NCBI GenBank assembly: GCA_947632625.1
Contig: CANRPZ010000016.1
Coordinates: 1-18,330, forward strand
Length of the DNA stretch: 18,330 nt
Source: an uncultured Bacilli bacterium
GTDB taxonomy: Bacteria; Bacillota_I; Bacilli_A; RF39; UBA660
Direction: 5' to 3'
Below the pieces are notes generated by a model, which saw nothing but the letters and a program-made list of their open reading frames with translations, had not been told where the DNA came from and ran no database searches. Positions within the stretch are counted from its first letter, which is position 1; every line of letters begins with the position of its first letter. This document shows, in pieces, positions 1 to 6,946 of the stretch. The position numbers and the translations under genes are program-made.

Positions 1-5
1 AATTA

Positions 6-45
6 AAAATAAACTAAGTTTTCGCTTAGTCTATTTTATGTTATT
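6..45 (+). terminator. Intrinsic terminator of an upstream gene outside the window
   Basis: A perfect 6-bp stem (ACTAAG 13-18 with CTTAGT 25-30, loop TTTTCG) extends outward past one A/C mismatch by six more A-T pairs (6-11 with 32-37). A T-rich tract follows. It fits a rho-independent terminator for a gene lying to the left, and the ruvA promoter sits just downstream. The tail is interrupted by A and G, so efficiency is uncertain. Confidence 0.6.
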
Positions 46-100
46 TTCTTTTCGGGGCTGTGAATTGTAACTAAAATATTACAAAGAAACGGAGATACTC

Positions 101-130
101 TTGCACCATAGTACAATTGTATGCTAAAAT
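101..130 (+). promoter_or_regulatory. Sigma-A-type promoter for the ruvA unit
   Basis: A -35-like TTGCAC (101-106) is followed after 18 bp by TAAAAT (125-130), with a TG one base upstream (122-123) that makes an extended -10. Transcription would begin around 137, giving a very short leader before the ruvA start at 147. An imperfectly placed inverted repeat, TTGTAA (65-70) / TTACAA (79-84), lies upstream; its role is unknown. Confidence 0.6.
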
Positions 131-146
131 AAAATAGGTGATGCAA

Positions 147-698
147 ATGTTTAGTTTTATTAAAGGAACGATACAAGAAACAGAAAAAAATTATATAACT
201 TTAGAAAATAATGGCATTGGATATCAAATTTTTGTTGCCAATCCTTTTAGTTATCCGCTTGGCGAAGAAAAACAAGTTTTTATTTACACTTATATAAAAG
301 AAGATGAATTTTCTCTTTACGGTTTTAATTCTTTAGAAGAAAAAGAACTATTTTTAAGACTAATTAGTGTGAAGGGAGTAGGACCAAAACTTGCTTTACC
401 CATGTTTGCATTAGGTAGTGTATCGGGAATTATTGATGCTATTGATAGAGAAAATATTTTATATTTAACAAAATTTCCAAAAGTTGGTGAAAAGGTAGCT
501 CGACAAATAATTTTAGATTTAAAAGGAAAATTAGTTCAAAATGAAAATGTAAAATCATCCGGTTTTGAAGAGGTAATTGAGGCTTTGGAAAGTTTAGGAT
601 ACAAAACAGGCGATATTAAAAAAGTTCTTCCTAAAATTGATAGTACTTTAAAAATGGAAGACCAAATAAAAGAAGCTTTAAAGTTGTTATTAAAATAG
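147..698 (+). CDS. ruvA: Holliday junction branch migration protein RuvA
   Basis: RuvA binds four-way Holliday junctions as a tetramer and loads the RuvB helicase rings for branch migration. The 183-residue product opens with the family's OB-fold signature (MFSFIKGTI). It has two helix-hairpin-helix motifs (about residues 70-88, KGVGPK; about 108-125, FPKVGEKVARQI) and a short C-terminal RuvB-binding domain (about 138-183) after a flexible linker. It is slightly shorter than the usual ~200 residues, mainly in the linker. In-frame GTG at 138 and ATG at 141 exist, but they lie inside the AGGTGAT ribosome-binding site (136-142). ATG 147 gives the canonical N-terminus. It is followed 12 bases later by ruvB; there is no ruvC, as is usual in Bacillota. 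Confidence 0.97.
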   Translation: MFSFIKGTIQETEKNYITLENNGIGYQIFVANPFSYPLGEEKQVFIYTYIKEDEFSLYGFNSLEEKELFLRLISVKGVGPKLALPMFALGSVSGIIDAIDRENILYLTKFPKVGEKVARQIILDLKGKLVQNENVKSSGFEEVIEALESLGYKTGDIKKVLPKIDSTLKMEDQIKEALKLLLK

Positions 699-710
699 AA
701 AGGAATATTT

Positions 711-1715
711 ATGCAAGATAGAATAGTGGATGCTTTAGAAAAAGAAGAAGACATTTTTGAAAAAAACATTCGTCCTCAAAGTTTGGATGAATATGTTGGT
801 CAAACAGAAATTAAAGAAAATTTACGAGTATTTATTAAAGCAGCGTTAATGCGTGAAGAACCTCTTGATCATGTTTTACTTTATGGTCCTCCAGGACTTG
901 GAAAAACGACTCTTGCTCATATTATTGCCAATGAACTAGGGAGCAATATTAAAACAGCAAGTGGTCCTTCTATTGAAAAAACGGGAGATTTAGCGGCAGT
1001 TTTATCAACCCTTGAACCAGGCGATGTTCTATTTATAGATGAAATCCATCGAATGCCTAAATTTATAGAAGAGGTATTATATCCAGCAATGGAGGACTTT
1101 GAGATTGATTTAGTCATTGGAACAGAAGGAAAAAGCAAAAACATTAAAATTGATTTGCCACCCTTTACTTTAGTAGGTGCAACAACTCGTGCGGGAGATA
1201 TTTCTTCCCCTTTAAGAGATCGTTTCGGAATTATTTCTAAACTTGAGTATTATAAATCGGAAGAATTGCAACGCATTATTAAAAGAACCAGCCGTGTTCT
1301 TGATATGCCTATTTCAGATGATGCTGCAGAAGAATTAAGTAGAAGATGTCGTAAAACTCCTCGTATTGCCAATCGCTTATTTAAAAGAGTAAGGGATTTT
1401 GCACTTGTTGAAGGAAACAGCACGATAGACAAAGAATTGACTTTAAAATCTTTAGATCGTTTAAAAGTTGATCAATTTGGATTAGATTCTATTGATATTG
1501 AGTATTTAACAAGTTTAATTACCAAATTTAATGGTGGTCCAGTTGGAGTAGAGACAATCGCAACATCCATTGGGGAAGAGGTATCAACTATTGAAGATGT
1601 AGTCGAACCATTTTTACTGCAAGAAGGTTTTATTAAAAGAACACCACGTGGGCGTATGGCAACGGATAAAGCTTATAATCATTTACAAATCAGTCATAAT
1701 GAATCTTTATTTTAG
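711..1715 (+). CDS. ruvB: Holliday junction branch migration ATPase RuvB
   Basis: RuvB is the hexameric AAA+ motor that pumps DNA through the RuvA-bound junction. The 334-residue product has the expected length. Visible motifs are Walker A GPPGLGKT (59-66), Walker B DEIH (110-113), sensor 1 GATTR (156-160) and the arginine-finger region PLRDRFG (167-173). A C-terminal winged-helix DNA-binding domain carries GGPVGVETIA and TPRGRMAT (about 265-322). An AAAGGA ribosome-binding site precedes the ATG. The stop codon overlaps the AGGAGGT ribosome-binding site of queA (1714-1720), so translation of the two genes is probably linked. Confidence 0.98.
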   Translation: MQDRIVDALEKEEDIFEKNIRPQSLDEYVGQTEIKENLRVFIKAALMREEPLDHVLLYGPPGLGKTTLAHIIANELGSNIKTASGPSIEKTGDLAAVLSTLEPGDVLFIDEIHRMPKFIEEVLYPAMEDFEIDLVIGTEGKSKNIKIDLPPFTLVGATTRAGDISSPLRDRFGIISKLEYYKSEELQRIIKRTSRVLDMPISDDAAEELSRRCRKTPRIANRLFKRVRDFALVEGNSTIDKELTLKSLDRLKVDQFGLDSIDIEYLTSLITKFNGGPVGVETIATSIGEEVSTIEDVVEPFLLQEGFIKRTPRGRMATDKAYNHLQISHNESLF

Positions 1716-1726
1716 GAGGTAGAAAA

Positions 1727-2752
1727 ATGAGTACCGAAGAATTTGACTATGCTTTGCCAGAAGAATTAATTGCTCAAACGCCTTTAAAGGATAGGGCTTC
1801 CTCTCGTCTTTTAGTAATGGACCGAAAAACTGGAGAATTAGAACATAAACATTTCACCGATATTTTAGAGGAATTAAACAAAGACGACATACTCGTTCTA
1901 AATAACACAAAGGTGATACCTGCTCGTTTAATAGGGGTTAAAACGGACACGTTTGCTACTATCGAATTATTACTTTTAAAAGATATAGGAAATGATACTT
2001 GGGAATGTTTATCACGTCCTTTTAAACGTTTACATGTTGGAACAAAAATTTCATTTGGTAATAATTTATTGCAAGCGGAAATTTTAGAAAAAAAAGAGGA
2101 GGGAATGGTAATTGTTCGTTTTGCTTATCAAGGAATTTTTTTGGAAATTTTAGATAAACTTGGCGAAATGCCTCTTCCTCCTTATATTCATGAAAAATTA
2201 AAAGAAAAAGATCGTTATCAGACCATTTATGCCAAAAACATTGGGAGTGCCGCTGCTCCTACGGCAGGACTACATTTTACTACAGATTTATTAAACAATA
2301 TAAAAAAGAAAGGAATCACCATTGTAGAAATTACTTTACATGTTGGATTAGGAACGTTTCGACCTGTTGAGGTAAGCGATGTAACCAAGCATAAAATGCA
2401 TAGTGAATACTATGAAATGAGTAAAGAAGCAGCTTCTATTTTAAATGAAGCCAAAAAAGAAAATAGAAGAATTATTGCTGTTGGAACAACTACTACGAGA
2501 ACTTTAGAAACGATTATGCATAAATATAACACTTTTAAAGAATGTAGTGGTAGCACTGATATTTTTATTTATCCTGGTTTTGAATTTAAAGCCATCGATG
2601 GATTAATAACCAATTTTCATTTACCAAAAAGTACACTTATTATGCTTGTAAGTGCGTTTTCTAAAAAAGAATATATTATGCATGCCTATGAAGAAGCCAT
2701 TAAAGAAAAATATCGATTTTTCTCATTTGGAGATGCAATGTTTATAAAATAA
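1727..2752 (+). CDS. queA: S-adenosylmethionine:tRNA ribosyltransferase-isomerase QueA
   Basis: QueA transfers and isomerises the ribosyl group of S-adenosylmethionine onto preQ1 at position 34 of GUN-anticodon tRNAs, giving epoxyqueuosine. The 341-residue product is full length. Family signatures are present in order: LNNTKVIPARL (about 58-68), the GEMPLPPYI segment, GSAAAPTAGLHFT (about 174-186), VGLGTFRPV, VGTTTTRTLE and DGLITNFHLPKSTL. It sits directly before tgt, which inserts preQ1 into the same tRNAs, so consecutive pathway steps are co-transcribed. The unusually strong AGGAGGT site begins inside the ruvB stop codon. Confidence 0.97.
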   Translation: MSTEEFDYALPEELIAQTPLKDRASSRLLVMDRKTGELEHKHFTDILEELNKDDILVLNNTKVIPARLIGVKTDTFATIELLLLKDIGNDTWECLSRPFKRLHVGTKISFGNNLLQAEILEKKEEGMVIVRFAYQGIFLEILDKLGEMPLPPYIHEKLKEKDRYQTIYAKNIGSAAAPTAGLHFTTDLLNNIKKKGITIVEITLHVGLGTFRPVEVSDVTKHKMHSEYYEMSKEAASILNEAKKENRRIIAVGTTTTRTLETIMHKYNTFKECSGSTDIFIYPGFEFKAIDGLITNFHLPKSTLIMLVSAFSKKEYIMHAYEEAIKEKYRFFSFGDAMFIK

Positions 2753-2765
2753 GAGGTGAGCTGTA

Positions 2766-3896
2766 ATGAAATTGCAATTTGAATTACAAAAAGAAGAAAA
2801 AAATACCAAAGCTAGATTAGGAACTATACATTATGGTGGAAAAATTTACGAAACGCCAATGTTTATGCCCGTAGGAACTCAAGCCACTGTAAAAACTTTA
2901 TCTCCTGAAGAACTAAAGGAAATGAAATCAGCAATTATTCTTTCGAATACGTATCATTTATGGTTAAGACCAGGAGAAGACATAGTAAAAGAAGCGGGAG
3001 GGCTTCATAAATTTATGAATTATGATGGACCAATTCTTACCGATTCAGGTGGATTTCAAGTTTTTTCTTTAGCAAAACCCAAGGATATTACCGAAGAAGG
3101 GGTAACCTTTAAAAATCATTTAAACGGAGATAAACTTTTGCTAACTCCAGAAAAATCCATTGAAATTCAAAACAAGTTAGATAGCGATATTGCCATGAGT
3201 TTTGATGAATGCCCACCTGCTAATGCCTCTTACTCTTATTTAAAACAAAGTGTAGAAAGAACTTTAAGATGGGCAAAAAGGGGAAAAATAGCCCACCAAA
3301 ATCCGAATCAAATGCTATTTGGAATTGTTCAAGGTGGTTACTATGAAGATTTAAGAAAATTTAGTGCTACAGAAACAGTCAAGCTTGGGTTTGATGGGTA
3401 TAGTATAGGAGGAGTTGCAAACGATCATGAAAGTAAAGAAAACATGTATAAAGCTTTCTCTTATTCCACTACCTATTTACCTAAAGAAAAATTGCGTTAT
3501 GCTATGGGTATTGGTGAGCCCATTGATATCATCGAAGGCGTCATAAGGGGAATTGATTTATTTGATTGTGTTTCTCCCACTCGTTTAGCAAGACATGGAC
3601 ACGCCTTAACGAAAGATGGTCAAGTCAATTTAAAAAATGCTAAATATAAAAAAGATTTTACTCCAATTGAATCTGATTGCGATTGCTATGCATGTAAAAA
3701 CTACACCAAAGCCTATATTAAACATTTAATTAATGCCTCTGAAACTTTTGGTGCTCGTTTATTATCCATTCATAACATTCGATTCTTAATCCGTTTAACA
3801 GAAGAAATAAGAGAATCGATTAAAACAGATACACTATTAGAATATAAAGAAGAATTTATAAAAAGATATTATGGTGAGAATTATGGGAAAAAATAA
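2766..3896 (+). CDS. tgt: tRNA-guanine(34) transglycosylase Tgt
   Basis: Tgt exchanges G34 of Asp, Asn, His and Tyr tRNAs for preQ1, the step before QueA. The 376-residue TIM-barrel enzyme has the catalytic TDSGGFQ (general-base Asp93), FDECPP (Asp147 region), and LFDCVSPTR with the nucleophilic Asp267. The zinc site is Cys305-x-Cys307-x2-Cys310 with His336, exactly the family spacing. The ribosome-binding site is AGGTGAG (2754-2760). The 3' end overlaps the next small gene by 14 bases. Three of the Tgt substrate tRNAs (Asp, Asn, His) are charged by synthetases encoded further along this window. Confidence 0.98.
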   Translation: MKLQFELQKEEKNTKARLGTIHYGGKIYETPMFMPVGTQATVKTLSPEELKEMKSAIILSNTYHLWLRPGEDIVKEAGGLHKFMNYDGPILTDSGGFQVFSLAKPKDITEEGVTFKNHLNGDKLLLTPEKSIEIQNKLDSDIAMSFDECPPANASYSYLKQSVERTLRWAKRGKIAHQNPNQMLFGIVQGGYYEDLRKFSATETVKLGFDGYSIGGVANDHESKENMYKAFSYSTTYLPKEKLRYAMGIGEPIDIIEGVIRGIDLFDCVSPTRLARHGHALTKDGQVNLKNAKYKKDFTPIESDCDCYACKNYTKAYIKHLINASETFGARLLSIHNIRFLIRLTEEIRESIKTDTLLEYKEEFIKRYYGENYGKK

Positions 3897-4194
3897 AGTA
3901 TGGATTTATGGAACAATTTTAATTTGTATTGGAATTATTGCGGTTCCTTCGACTTATAAAGTCATAAAAAGGCATAATGAACGTCTTTTAGAAAATACAA
4001 TAAAAAAAATAGTGGAAGCTGCTAAAGACTGCTATTATAACAATTCTTGTATAGAGGATGAAATAACATTAGAAGAACTTTACGAAAAAGAAGGATTGCC
4101 CCAAATGTTCAATCCTGTTACCAAAAAAATTTATAATAGCAAATCTTTTGTTAGCGTATCCAAAGATTTTTCTTTTGAAGAGGTAGAAGAATAA
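3883..4194 (+). CDS. Small membrane-anchored pilin-helix-like protein
   Basis: Predicted 103-residue protein with a short basic N-terminus, one hydrophobic helix (about 6-22) and an external C-terminal domain. The helix-to-domain stretch (IIAVPSTYKVIK, then EAAKDCYYN, ITLEELYEKEG, FNPVTKKIYN) resembles type IV pilin-like proteins of gut Bacilli. In those, a helix ending near IAVP runs into a small domain with a final D/NP-xTxKxY segment. The prepilin peptidase signature (GFTLIE) is absent, so it is probably not processed as a pilin. Cys50 and Cys56 could form a disulfide. ATG 3883 is preferred because GGTGAG (3873-3878) precedes it; ATG 3871 would lack a site. It overlaps tgt and occupies the usual yajC slot, but is not YajC by sequence. 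Function unknown. Confidence 0.72.
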   Translation: MGKNKVWIYGTILICIGIIAVPSTYKVIKRHNERLLENTIKKIVEAAKDCYYNNSCIEDEITLEELYEKEGLPQMFNPVTKKIYNSKSFVSVSKDFSFEEVEE

Positions 4195-4212
4195 AGTTTT
4201 TTATTCTTTTTT
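4187..4212. terminator. Bidirectional intrinsic terminator between convergent genes
   Basis: A 9-bp perfect inverted repeat, AAGAATAAA (4187-4195) and TTTATTCTT (4200-4208), has a 4-base loop. On the + strand it runs into six T (4207-4212); on the - strand it continues into a shorter T-rich stretch. It contains the stop codons of both convergent genes (TAA 4192-4194 on + and 4201-4203 on -), so one short element probably ends both transcripts. The stem is A-T rich and therefore only moderately stable. Confidence 0.65.
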
Positions 4213-4563
4213 CGTATTAATGCCAATCGTTGCTCCAATAATACTCGTAAATAAAAGGAGAAGATAATAAAATAGGCGTATCCATTTAAAACCGGTTTGA
4301 TAGAAAATGAGATTTATAATAAATAGAAGAAATAGAAACAAAACACCCACTTTTAATCCAGCAATAAAGCCCTTATTTTCACTTTTTTTACCTGCTTTAA
4401 AGCCAAAAACAAAGAACAAAAGTAGCATATAAACAAAAGATAGAATATGAATGATTTTGGTTGGAAATAAAAAATAGTAAAATAGGCTAAGTAGAAGACT
4501 ACCTCCCAGTAAAAAAGCTAAAAATTTAAGAATAGTATATCCGTAATCTTTTAAATATTTCAT
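4201..4563 (-). CDS. TIGR04086/YrzE-like four-helix membrane protein
   Basis: A 120-residue integral membrane protein with four predicted transmembrane helices (about residues 9-32, 37-56, 66-88 and 93-115) and a short charged loop, FKAGKKSENKGF, between helices 2 and 3. The small size, helix pattern and Gly-rich fourth helix (IIGATIGIN) fit the TIGR04086 family (YrzE of Bacillus subtilis). Its location between the yajC position and a DUF421 gene also matches that family. The biochemical role is unknown. Tandem ATGs exist at 4566 and 4563. The second is preferred because AGGTGAT ends immediately before the first, which would leave no spacer. It is divergent from the DUF421 gene and convergent with the pilin-like gene. 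Confidence 0.75.
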   Translation of the reverse strand: MKYLKDYGYTILKFLAFLLGGSLLLSLFYYFLFPTKIIHILSFVYMLLLFFVFGFKAGKKSENKGFIAGLKVGVLFLFLLFIINLIFYQTGFKWIRLFYYLLLLFTSIIGATIGINTKKE

Positions 4564-4637
4564 CATATCACCTATTACTATATATGAAAATGTTTAAAAT
4601 ATTATGAAACGGAACATACTAAAGATTAGGTGATACT
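4564..4637. promoter_or_regulatory. Divergent intergenic region with weak promoter-like boxes
   Basis: About 70 AT-rich bases separate two divergent start codons, so both promoters must lie here or overlap neighbouring genes. On +, TTTAAA (4593-4598) and CATACT (4615-4620) with a 16-bp spacer are weak candidates. On -, the TATATAGT stretch near 4578-4585 is a possible -10. Each start is preceded by the same AGGTGAT site in mirror image, giving an incidental inverted repeat. No operator is evident. Confidence 0.35.
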
Positions 4638-5282
4638 ATGGAGCTTTTTACAATAGTTTTTCGTACGGCATTTTTTTATTTTTTTATCGTTTTAGCTTAT
4701 CGTATTATGGGAAAACGAGAAATTGGCCAATTAGGAATTATTGATTTAATTGTTTCAATATTAATAGCTGAATTAGTGGCCATCAGTATTGAAAATATAG
4801 AAGATACGATCTTTTTTACCATTATTCCGATTACGCTTTTAGTCCTTTTAGAACTTGGACTTGCTTTTTTAAGTATTAAATCGAGAACTTTTAGAACACT
4901 TTTTGGAGGCAAACCATCCTTAATTATTGCCAATGGAAATGTAAATTATAAAGAAATGATTCGTCAAAGATATAGTATGGATGATTTGCTTTTAAGTTTA
5001 CGTCAAAATGGGATTAAAAGTATCGATGAAATCGAGTATGCCTTTTTAGAACCAAATGGAAAATTATCGATTTTTAAATACAATATTTTTAAAACAAGAA
5101 GCAATTACCCAATGCCTATTATCGTCGATGGCACTTTACAAGAAAAAGCTCTAAATTTTATTAGAAAAGATAAAAGATGGCTAGAAGAAGCTTTAGCCAA
5201 AAAAGGATTAAAAATAAGTGATGTCTTCTATGCATTTAAAAAACAAAATAAAATTTTTTTAATAAGAAAAGATAATCTTTAA
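4638..5282 (+). CDS. DUF421/YetF-family membrane protein
   Basis: A 214-residue protein with three N-terminal transmembrane helices (about 5-22, 29-50, 57-78) followed by a soluble C-terminal portion made of two related alpha/beta halves. The DUF421 hallmarks are visible: YRIMGKREIGQL after helix 1, FGGKPSLIIANGNVNY near 88-103, and SMDDLLLSLRQNG followed by EYAFLEPNGKLSIF (about 114-146). The family (YetF, YrbG, YcaP) is common in spore formers and other Bacillota; some members affect spore membrane or germination properties, but no enzymatic role is settled. AGGTGAT (4628-4634) precedes the ATG with a 3-base spacer. Its TAA overlaps the oppositely oriented stop codon of the flippase gene. 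Confidence 0.88.
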   Translation: MELFTIVFRTAFFYFFIVLAYRIMGKREIGQLGIIDLIVSILIAELVAISIENIEDTIFFTIIPITLLVLLELGLAFLSIKSRTFRTLFGGKPSLIIANGNVNYKEMIRQRYSMDDLLLSLRQNGIKSIDEIEYAFLEPNGKLSIFKYNIFKTRSNYPMPIIVDGTLQEKALNFIRKDKRWLEEALAKKGLKISDVFYAFKKQNKIFLIRKDNL

Positions 5283-6568
5283 TTCAGAACTTTTTTAATT
5301 TTGTAAAAATTTGCTCCAACCACAAACAAAATATTAAAAATTTCGGAAAAGATTAAACCATAGATTCCAATTCGAAAAAAGGAAAAAAGAATAAAGACAA
5401 CGTTTTTTAATAAAACACCTATTAAAGTGATTTTCATCGTAAATTTAGCAAGTCCTAAACCTTGCAAAGTACTAATAAGAGGGCTTTCTAAATAAAAAAG
5501 AACAAAGATAGGTGCTAAAACAGTAATATATTCAACTCCACTATGCGTATGATATAAAATCCAAAGCAACTGATTTTTAAAAAGCAAAATAAATAAACTG
5601 AAAAGCAATCCCAAAAAAAAGGAAATAGCTAAAGCCTGTCTAAATCTTCTTTTGACCATTTGGGATTTTTTTTGTTGATGGAATTTACTAATTTCGGGAA
5701 CTAAAGCACTTGATAAAGCCGATACAAAAAAACTTGGCATAGTAAGAAGAGGAATTGTATACGCATTATAAATACCATACTCTCTTAAAATAAAATTATT
5801 GGAATAACCGCACCATAATAAAATATTGGTAAGAATGATTGGTTCAAAAAAGAAACTAATATTTCCAATAAGTCTTGAAGAAACTGTAGGTAAACTAACA
5901 TCTAAAACATCTTTAACCGCATATTTACTTGGTTTTAAATCCTTTAACGTAATTACTGTCTTTTTCGGTATAAAAAATAAAAAGACAAGAATGGAAGAAA
6001 TCTCTGAAACAATATTAAATAAAATGAGTACGCAAACACCTAAAAGAATACTTTTTTTTACAAAAAAGGGTAAAAAAACCGCAATAAGTATTAAACGTAC
6101 GATTTGTTCGATGGCATTGGAAATAGTAAGAGGAAACATTTTTTGCTTTCCAAAAAAATATCCTTTTAGAATACTTGAAATACTAATAAAAGGAAGCGTA
6201 AGACTACAAGCGAGCAAAAGTACATAAACACTTTTATTTTTTAAAAGATGAACAGCAATAAATTTACTACTCAATACCATTGTGCTAATTAAAATTGCAT
6301 TAATAACAAGAATAATTAGAACGGAAGAAGAAATAATTTTAAGGCTTCTAACTTTTTCTTCCGCGACTAATTTCGAAATAGCAAGTGGCAAAGCAAGAGT
6401 GGCAATAGTGACTAAAAGCGAATAGGTTGGCATAACTAAAGAATGCAAACTTATTCCTTCTTCTAAAATCAATCGTGTATAAATAATTTTAATAAGAAAT
6501 CCTAATATTCGAGTAATAAAACCACCTAAAATTAAAATTAGGGTAGAAGATAAAAATTTATTTTTCAT
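5279..6568 (-). CDS. SpoVB/MurJ-superfamily polysaccharide (lipid II-type) flippase
   Basis: A 429-residue polytopic membrane protein of the MOP superfamily, with about 12 predicted transmembrane helices across its length. The N-terminal GGFITRILGFLIKIIYTR and the loop SILKGYFFGKQKM match the SpoVB/YtgP/MurJ-like branch that moves lipid-linked cell-wall precursors across the membrane. SpoVB itself is about 500 residues, so this protein is shorter, as if lacking a final helix pair. Synteny (between a DUF421 gene and a ComN-like gene) supports SpoVB orthology, but sequence alone does not show sporulation or the exact substrate. An AAAGGGG site lies about 6 bases upstream of the ATG on the minus strand. 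It is divergent from the next gene and shares a 4-bp tail overlap with the DUF421 gene. Confidence 0.85.
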   Translation of the reverse strand: MKNKFLSSTLILILGGFITRILGFLIKIIYTRLILEEGISLHSLVMPTYSLLVTIATLALPLAISKLVAEEKVRSLKIISSSVLIILVINAILISTMVLSSKFIAVHLLKNKSVYVLLLACSLTLPFISISSILKGYFFGKQKMFPLTISNAIEQIVRLILIAVFLPFFVKKSILLGVCVLILFNIVSEISSILVFLFFIPKKTVITLKDLKPSKYAVKDVLDVSLPTVSSRLIGNISFFFEPIILTNILLWCGYSNNFILREYGIYNAYTIPLLTMPSFFVSALSSALVPEISKFHQQKKSQMVKRRFRQALAISFFLGLLFSLFILLFKNQLLWILYHTHSGVEYITVLAPIFVLFYLESPLISTLQGLGLAKFTMKITLIGVLLKNVVFILFSFFRIGIYGLIFSEIFNILFVVGANFYKIKKVLN

Positions 6569-6578
6569 GATATGCCCC

Positions 6579-6607
6579 TTTAAAAATAATTTAAAATGTC
6601 TTATAAT
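6579..6607 (+). promoter_or_regulatory. Promoter for the comN-like/relA/dtd unit
   Basis: TTTAAA (6579-6584) is followed after exactly 17 bp by a perfect TATAAT (6602-6607). This places the start of transcription near 6614, just before the AGGAGG site (6622-6627). It shows that the in-frame ATG at 6596 lies within the promoter and cannot be the gene start. The -35 box overlaps the ribosome-binding site of the divergent flippase gene. Confidence 0.7.
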
Positions 6608-6634
6608 GAAATATATGATTTAGGAGGAAAATAT

Positions 6635-6946
6635 ATGGTATTTGAAAATTTTAAAACTTTAAAAGAATTATATGATCGACTAACTCCTGCTCTTAAATCA
6701 AAAGTAAAAGAGTTAAAAGCAAAAGGTTACTCTTTTCTAACCGAAAAAGATCTATGGGATTACTTAAAAAATAACAAATGGAATACAGAAACAGATTTAA
6801 CTTTATACGATTTAGTAAGTGAAATTTTTTATATTGAAGAAACCGACTTGGTTCGTTATTTATCTTTGATAAATCGAATAGAATTAAAGGAAACAGATTC
6901 ATTTAGCGCTTTAAATAAAACAAATGAAGAGGATACGATTTTATGA
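6635..6946 (+). CDS. ComN-like post-transcriptional regulator family protein
   Basis: A 103-residue acidic protein without membrane segments. The compact N-terminal region (about 1-75; LYDRLTPALKSKVKEL, then SFLTEKDLWDYLKNNKW and LYDLVSEIFYI) is in keeping with the small family that includes ComN (YrzD) of B. subtilis. ComN acts post-transcriptionally on late competence (comE) mRNA. The assignment rests on length, the pattern of charged helices and position between the spoVB-like gene and relA, more than on diagnostic residues. An AGGAGG site (6622-6627) fixes the start at 6635. The stop overlaps the relA start in an ATGA arrangement, so translation of the two is coupled. A late-competence target would suit the pilin-like gene nearby, but that link is speculative. 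Confidence 0.62.
   Translation: MVFENFKTLKELYDRLTPALKSKVKELKAKGYSFLTEKDLWDYLKNNKWNTETDLTLYDLVSEIFYIEETDLVRYLSLINRIELKETDSFSALNKTNEEDTIL

Noticed and set aside
536..769. Minus-strand open frames over ruvA-ruvB and other genes
   Set aside because: They are shadows of strongly conserved forward genes with no start-site signals of their own.
5826..6227. 133-codon open frame on + opposite the flippase gene
   Set aside because: It lies wholly antisense to a well-supported membrane protein gene, has no ribosome-binding site and a composition typical of the complement of hydrophobic codons.
6596..6634. Upstream ATG giving a 13-residue extension of the ComN-like protein
   Set aside because: The extension covers the TATAAT box and the AGGAGG ribosome-binding site; ATG 6635 has correct spacing.
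6944..6946. TGA as Trp (mycoplasma code 4)
   Set aside because: TGA ends the ComN-like gene at the relA overlap and also ends murE at the expected length, while Trp is TGG in all conserved motifs.
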